Shown here one piece after another: positions 60,726 through 64,000 of a DNA stretch of 64,000 nucleotides (the first letter of the stretch is position 1; every line of letters starts with the position of its first letter). Location of the stretch: assembly GCF_008271365.1 (NCBI RefSeq), contig NZ_CP043430.1, positions 1,240,001-1,304,000 on the forward strand, written 5' to 3'. Source of the DNA: Microbacterium sp. 1S1 (GTDB lineage: Bacteria > Actinomycetota > Actinomycetes > Actinomycetales > Microbacteriaceae). Made by a program: the position numbers and the translations under genes. The notes below the pieces were generated by a model. It was not told the origin of the DNA, made no database searches, and saw only the letters and a list, made by a program, of their open reading frames with translations.

Positions 60726-61696
60726 GCGTCGCCCTTCCGCCGCTGGAGCAGTGCGTACACGATCGCGAGCACGCCCGCGATGCCGGCCATGAGGAGCGAG
60801 TACGCCGACGCCGGACCGCTGCCCGACGGCGACAGCTCGCCCATCATCGTGTTGTAGGTGAGCATCATCGGTGTGAAGTCCTTGCCCATCCAGGAGTTCG
60901 CGGCCTCCAGGATGACCGGCTCGTTGAACAGCTGGATGGTGCCGATGATCGACAGCAGCACGGCCAGCAGCGCGGCGCCGCGTACGAGCGGCACCTTGAT
61001 GCGGGTCGCGATCTGGAAACCGGTCGCGCCGTCCAGGCGGGCGGCCTCGTAGAGGTCGCGCGGGATGGCCTGCAGGGCGCTCAGGAAGATGAGCATGTTG
61101 TAACCCGTGTAGGTCCACGTCGTCATGTTCGCCATCGAGAAGAGGATCGTCTGCGGCGACATGAGGTCGGTCCCCTCCGGCAGATACGGCAGGAAGGGCG
61201 ACACCTCGGGCGTGTAGAGGTAGAGCCACATCATCGCCGCGATGATGCCGGGGACCGCGTACGGGAGGAAGAAGGCGAGGCGGAACAGGGCGGGGCGGCG
61301 CACGATGAACGAGTCCAGCAGCAGGGCCAGGGCGAGGGCCGCGATGATCATCACCGGGATCTGGAAGGCCGCGTAGAGCACGACCCGTCCCATGCCGGCC
61401 CAGAACGCGCCGTCCGTCGCCGCCGCCGCGAAGTTGTCGAGGCCGACGAACGTGTCGACGAGCTCGCCGCCGCCGTACAGGCCTCCGCCGGCGGGTACCT
61501 GCGCGAAGAACGACGACCGGACCGACACGATGATCGGGATGAGGAAGACGACGGCGAACAGCAGCGCGAACGGCGCCATGAACAGCCACCCGGTCAGCCC
61601 CTCCCGTCGGATCCGCGATCGCCTCGTCGACGGGGCGACGGGGCGGCGCGCGGGAGGGAGCGGCGCCGCTGCCCTCGTCTCGGTCACTGTGGCCAT
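60722..61696 (-). CDS. Sugar ABC transporter permease, MalF type
   Basis: A 324-residue permease with a basic Pro-rich N-terminus, six membrane helices beginning LTGWLFMAPFALLFAVVFLIPI, and the EAA loop AIPRDLYEAARLDGATGFQIATRIKVPL. It lies between the binding protein and the MalG-type gene, after a strong intergenic hairpin. No ATPase gene is adjacent, so a shared MsiK-type ATPase is likely. Confidence 0.9.
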   Translation of the reverse strand: MATVTETRAAAPLPPARRPVAPSTRRSRIRREGLTGWLFMAPFALLFAVVFLIPIIVSVRSSFFAQVPAGGGLYGGGELVDTFVGLDNFAAAATDGAFWAGMGRVVLYAAFQIPVMIIAALALALLLDSFIVRRPALFRLAFFLPYAVPGIIAAMMWLYLYTPEVSPFLPYLPEGTDLMSPQTILFSMANMTTWTYTGYNMLIFLSALQAIPRDLYEAARLDGATGFQIATRIKVPLVRGAALLAVLLSIIGTIQLFNEPVILEAANSWMGKDFTPMMLTYNTMMGELSPSGSGPASAYSLLMAGIAGVLAIVYALLQRRKGDA

Positions 61697-61717
61697 GATG
61701 TGCCTCTCGCTCTCACG

Positions 61718-61759
61718 ACGACGGCGGAGTGCGCGATCGCCCGTGCACTCCGCCGTCGT
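61718..61759 (-). promoter_or_regulatory. Hairpin between binding-protein and permease genes
   Basis: A perfect 15-bp stem, ACGACGGCGGAGTGC (61718-61732) with its complement at 61745-61759. It follows the binding-protein stop by 26 bases within the operon. It probably acts as a partial terminator or mRNA stabiliser that sets a high binding-protein to permease ratio. Confidence 0.72.
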
Positions 61760-61785
61760 TCATCCGATGATGCCGTCCGGTCCGG

Positions 61786-63099
61786 TCATTCCGCGACCGG
61801 GAGGCCGAGGTCCTTGAGCGACGCGACGGCCGTGTCCTGAGCCGTGGTGAAGATGTCGGCGACCGTGGCCGTTCCGGCGGCGGCCGCGGCGGCCGTCTCG
61901 TTCATGTTCGCCAGGGTCGAGAAGCCGGGAGCGTACGGGAAGTCCGGGTTGAGGTTCTCGGTGGCCGTGCCGAGCTCTGCCAGCACATCCTGGCCGCCGA
62001 ACTGACGCAGCATCTTCTCGGGCGTCTCGACCTCCCCCTTCGCAGCGACCACGAGACCCTGCGAGGCGAGGTCGTCGACCTGGGTGTTGAACCAGTCGTT
62101 GAACTCCATGGCGGCCTCGGGGTTCTCGCAGCCCTTCATGACCGAGACGCCGGACCCGCCGTCGGGGCCGCTCATCGCCCCGGCGCCGAAGTCGGGAAGC
62201 TGGGCGACTCGCCACTGTCCCTCGGCGGGCGTACCGTCGAGCGAGTCGAGGAGGAAGCCGGCCTCCCACGCCGCGCCGACGTGGCCGATGAGGCTGCCGT
62301 TGTTCAGCGCCGCCGTGAAGCCCTCGCCCCACCGCTCTGTCGCGAGCGTCTGCTTGCCGTCGAGCAGGCCCTGCCAGAAGGCGGCGACCCGCTCGGAGCC
62401 CGCTCCCTCGGCGTCCACCTTCCACTCCTCGCCCTCGGTGGAGAACCAGGTGTCGCCGGCGGCCGCAGCCTGTCCGGAGAGCCAGTTCTGTGCCTCGTCC
62501 GGCGTGAACGCCGTGACGAACTTGCCGGCAGCGGCGGCGGTGGCCGAGGCGGCGGTCAGGTCGTCGAGCGTCGCCGGGGCGTCGATGCCGAGCGCCTCGA
62601 ACTCCGCTGCGTTGTAGAAGTAGACCAGGGGTCCGGTGTCCTGGGGAAGACCCACGATGGCGTCGCCGACCCGCATACCGCTGAACGCTCCGGCCGAGTA
62701 GTGATCCTCGTACTTCTCGGCCTCGGCGGCGACGTCCTCCAGCAGCCCCTTCACGTAGAGCTGCGGCACCTCGGAGTATCCGGTCTGCGCGAGGCACGGA
62801 CCGTTCCCGGCCTTGATGTCGGTCTCGAGCTTGAGGATCATGTCGCTGGCCTTGCCATCGAACTTCGTGGCCTTGACCTGGATGTCGGGGTGCTCCTCGT
62901 TCCAGCGGTCGACGATCTCGGCGACTGTCGTCATGCCCTCCCCGTCGGGGAGGCGGTGCATGTACTCGATGGTGACCGGCTCTCCGCCGGCGTCGCCGCC
63001 TCCGGAGGCCGCCGGGGCGCAGGCCGCGAGTCCGAATGCCGACACCGCGCCGAGGGCGACGACCGCGGCGACGCGGGGGGTGCGTGAGGTGGGTGCCAT
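61786..63099 (-). CDS. Sugar-binding lipoprotein of the O-glycan locus
   Basis: A 437-residue extracellular solute-binding lipoprotein, with lipobox FGLAAC (Cys27), a Gly/Ala/Asp linker, then a family 1 binding domain (VTIEYMHRLPDGEGMTTVAEIVDRWNEEHPDIQVKATKF ... LVYFYNAAEFEALGI ... GCENPEAAMEFNDWFNTQ). AGGAG precedes the ATG. It is the first gene of the importer operon and has a TGTTTGCG-type operator 97 bases upstream. The ligand may be Gal-beta-1,3-GalNAc released by the GH101 enzyme; that is inference from locus and operator. Confidence 0.9.
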   Translation of the reverse strand: MAPTSRTPRVAAVVALGAVSAFGLAACAPAASGGGDAGGEPVTIEYMHRLPDGEGMTTVAEIVDRWNEEHPDIQVKATKFDGKASDMILKLETDIKAGNGPCLAQTGYSEVPQLYVKGLLEDVAAEAEKYEDHYSAGAFSGMRVGDAIVGLPQDTGPLVYFYNAAEFEALGIDAPATLDDLTAASATAAAAGKFVTAFTPDEAQNWLSGQAAAAGDTWFSTEGEEWKVDAEGAGSERVAAFWQGLLDGKQTLATERWGEGFTAALNNGSLIGHVGAAWEAGFLLDSLDGTPAEGQWRVAQLPDFGAGAMSGPDGGSGVSVMKGCENPEAAMEFNDWFNTQVDDLASQGLVVAAKGEVETPEKMLRQFGGQDVLAELGTATENLNPDFPYAPGFSTLANMNETAAAAAAGTATVADIFTTAQDTAVASLKDLGLPVAE

Positions 63100-63195
63100 G
63101 CTGTTCTCCTCTTTGAGGTCATGTTCCTGCGGATCGCCCGAAGCGGGAACGCGGCGAGGGTGCGCCGTCGATCACATGCACATCAAATCAGAAAA

Positions 63196-63209
63196 TGTTT
63201 GCGCTCACA
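63196..63209. promoter_or_regulatory. TGTTTGCG-type LacI operator at the importer operon
   Basis: TGTTTGCGCTCACA, the best-looking copy of the operator, differs from the GH35 site by one base. It lies upstream of the binding-protein gene. Confidence 0.72.
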
Positions 63210-63344
63210 AGACGCGGATCGGCGGTATCTCGCCGAGTCTGCGAGACCTTGAGGGAGCGCTGACATCACGGAGGACACGTGCGCCGTGCACCAGACGGCG
63301 ACAGGGCGAGGGCGCGCGGGCCGCGCATCGTCCTCCGGGTACGA

Positions 63345-63377
63345 CGAAACACCCGCACGAGCCGTGCGGGTGTTTCG
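63345..63377. terminator. Terminator after the DUF3073 gene
   Basis: A perfect 15-bp stem (63345-63359 and 63363-63377, core ACCCGCACG/CGTGCGGGT) around a three-base AGC loop, with AAA/TTT at its base. It lies downstream of the minus-strand gene. Confidence 0.88.
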
Positions 63378-63387
63378 AACCGAGGGG

Positions 63388-63579
63388 CTAGGCCTTCTCT
63401 AGTTCGTCTTCGTCTTCGTCCGCGTACTCATCGGCCCACTTGTCGACGTAGGCGTCTTCGTCGGAGTCGCTCGAGTGCGCGAGCTCGCGCTCCAGCGCCG
63501 AGTAGTTCACCGACGGACTGTACGCCTTGAGTTCGCGGGCGATCTTTGTGTGCTTCGCCTTCTGACGGCCACGGCCCAT
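63388..63579 (-). CDS. DUF3073 family small protein
   Basis: A 63-residue actinobacterial protein with the family N-terminus GRGRQKAKHTKIARELKAYSP and a very acidic C-terminus. ATG 63579 is chosen because the MGRGRQ start is family-typical; the open frame extends 17 residues upstream without similarity. Function unknown; the basic-then-acidic layout suggests nucleic-acid or ribosome contact, which is speculation. Confidence 0.88.
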   Translation of the reverse strand: MGRGRQKAKHTKIARELKAYSPSVNYSALERELAHSSDSDEDAYVDKWADEYADEDEDELEKA

Positions 63580-63727
63580 GCCTGAGACCCCCTCACGAGT
63601 TAGCTGCGGGCAGACGGGCGCCCGAGTCATTCACGACACCGGCTCGAGGCCGGTAAGAGTAGCATTCAGGATAGCACGCGGGGAACAGGCCCTGGCCCCG
63701 GCCAGGCTGGCGAAGGGAGCGATCTCC

Positions 63728-64000
63728 ATGACCGACAACACCTCCACTCCGTCCGATGAGGCCACGCAGAACGCCGCTCTGCAGAAGGCCGTCATCGTCG
63801 GCATGCAGGTCGATCAGGATCCGCACGTCCTCGACGAGGCGGTCCGGTTCGCCCGGCTGCTGAATACGCCGCTCGTCGTCGCACACGTCGACGTCACCCG
63901 GTTCGTGACGTACGAGGATCCGGACGGCTACGTGCACTCCGCCCCCATCGACATCAACTTCGACGCCGGCGCGGCCGAGTTCGAGGCCGTCGAAGCCGCC
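63728..64000 (+). CDS. Universal stress protein family protein (3' end outside window)
   Basis: The first 91 residues of a UspA-like protein: AVIVGMQVDQDPHVLDEAVRFARLLNTPLVVAHVDVTRF is the beta1-alpha1-beta2 of the alpha/beta Usp fold. GAAGGGAG lies about 12 bases upstream of ATG 63728. The ATP-binding GxxGxxxxG motif would lie past the window end, so nucleotide binding cannot be judged. Confidence 0.8.
   Translation, partial: MTDNTSTPSDEATQNAALQKAVIVGMQVDQDPHVLDEAVRFARLLNTPLVVAHVDVTRFVTYEDPDGYVHSAPIDINFDAGAAEFEAVEAA

Noticed and set aside
1..64000. tRNA, rRNA or riboswitch genes
   Set aside because: I saw no cloverleaf with conserved T-loop GGTTCGAATCC and no recognisable riboswitch core. 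A covariance-model search would be needed to exclude divergent ones.

Overview
The window is high-GC actinobacterial DNA that most resembles the chromosome of a Microbacterium-type organism (Microbacteriaceae). The reasons are the very strong G/C third-position bias, the short ATGA/GTGA gene overlaps, a DUF3073 protein, purine genes scattered as single genes or pairs, and many carbohydrate import and hydrolysis modules under LacI-family repressors. I found no tRNA, rRNA, insertion sequence, prophage or CRISPR array. This assignment is inference from gene content; no 16S gene is present.

Layout. 2-3312: end of an oligopeptide/oligosaccharide-type ABC permease and a family 3 glycosidase. 3408-5198: a redox operon (7Fe ferredoxin, small protein, frameshifted flavin reductase, superoxide dismutase) behind a SoxR-like promoter. 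5289-7443: a persulfide/metal-sensing repressor facing a CoA-disulfide-reductase/rhodanese fusion. 7551-10350: LacI regulator and family 13 glucosidase. 10462-14580: dehydrogenase, secreted six-hairpin-like protein, purQ, purS and apt. 14709-20764: a complete cellobiose operon (cebEFG-bglC-cebR) with two CebR/CelR-type operators. 20795-22748: secreted metalloprotease and a TetR regulator. 22763-29665: 5-oxoproline utilisation (GntR repressor, NRAMP-like carrier, PxpA, DUF1445, fused PxpB-PxpC, biotin carboxylase). 29666-32460: repeat-rich spacer, xanthine/uracil permease, purC. 32593-37201: PadR-controlled exporter and amino-acid importer. 37220-40948: purD, NUDIX hydrolase and small conserved proteins. 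41100-42954: envelope-associated trio (holin-like and DUF3618 proteins). 43016-46619: acyl-adenylase, membrane oxidoreductase and crotonase module. 46789-50705: purM, purF and an MFS transporter. 50715-63209: a probable mucin-type O-glycan locus. 63388-64000: DUF3073 protein and the start of a universal stress protein.

The most notable system is the O-glycan locus. A large cell-wall-anchored GH101 endo-alpha-N-acetylgalactosaminidase, a cytoplasmic GH35 beta-galactosidase, a sugar ABC importer and a LacI repressor share a TGTTTGCG-type operator upstream of all three transcription units. A simple model is that GH101 releases Gal-beta-1,3-GalNAc outside the cell, the importer takes it up, and GH35 removes galactose inside.

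Three other points stand out. At least four families of intergenic inverted repeats recur or appear between genes. A degenerate 81-95 bp tandem repeat lies downstream of the biotin carboxylase. Three reading-frame disruptions (about 4310, 30139-30142 and 60644-60648) may be real or may be assembly errors; two of them sit in C/G runs.
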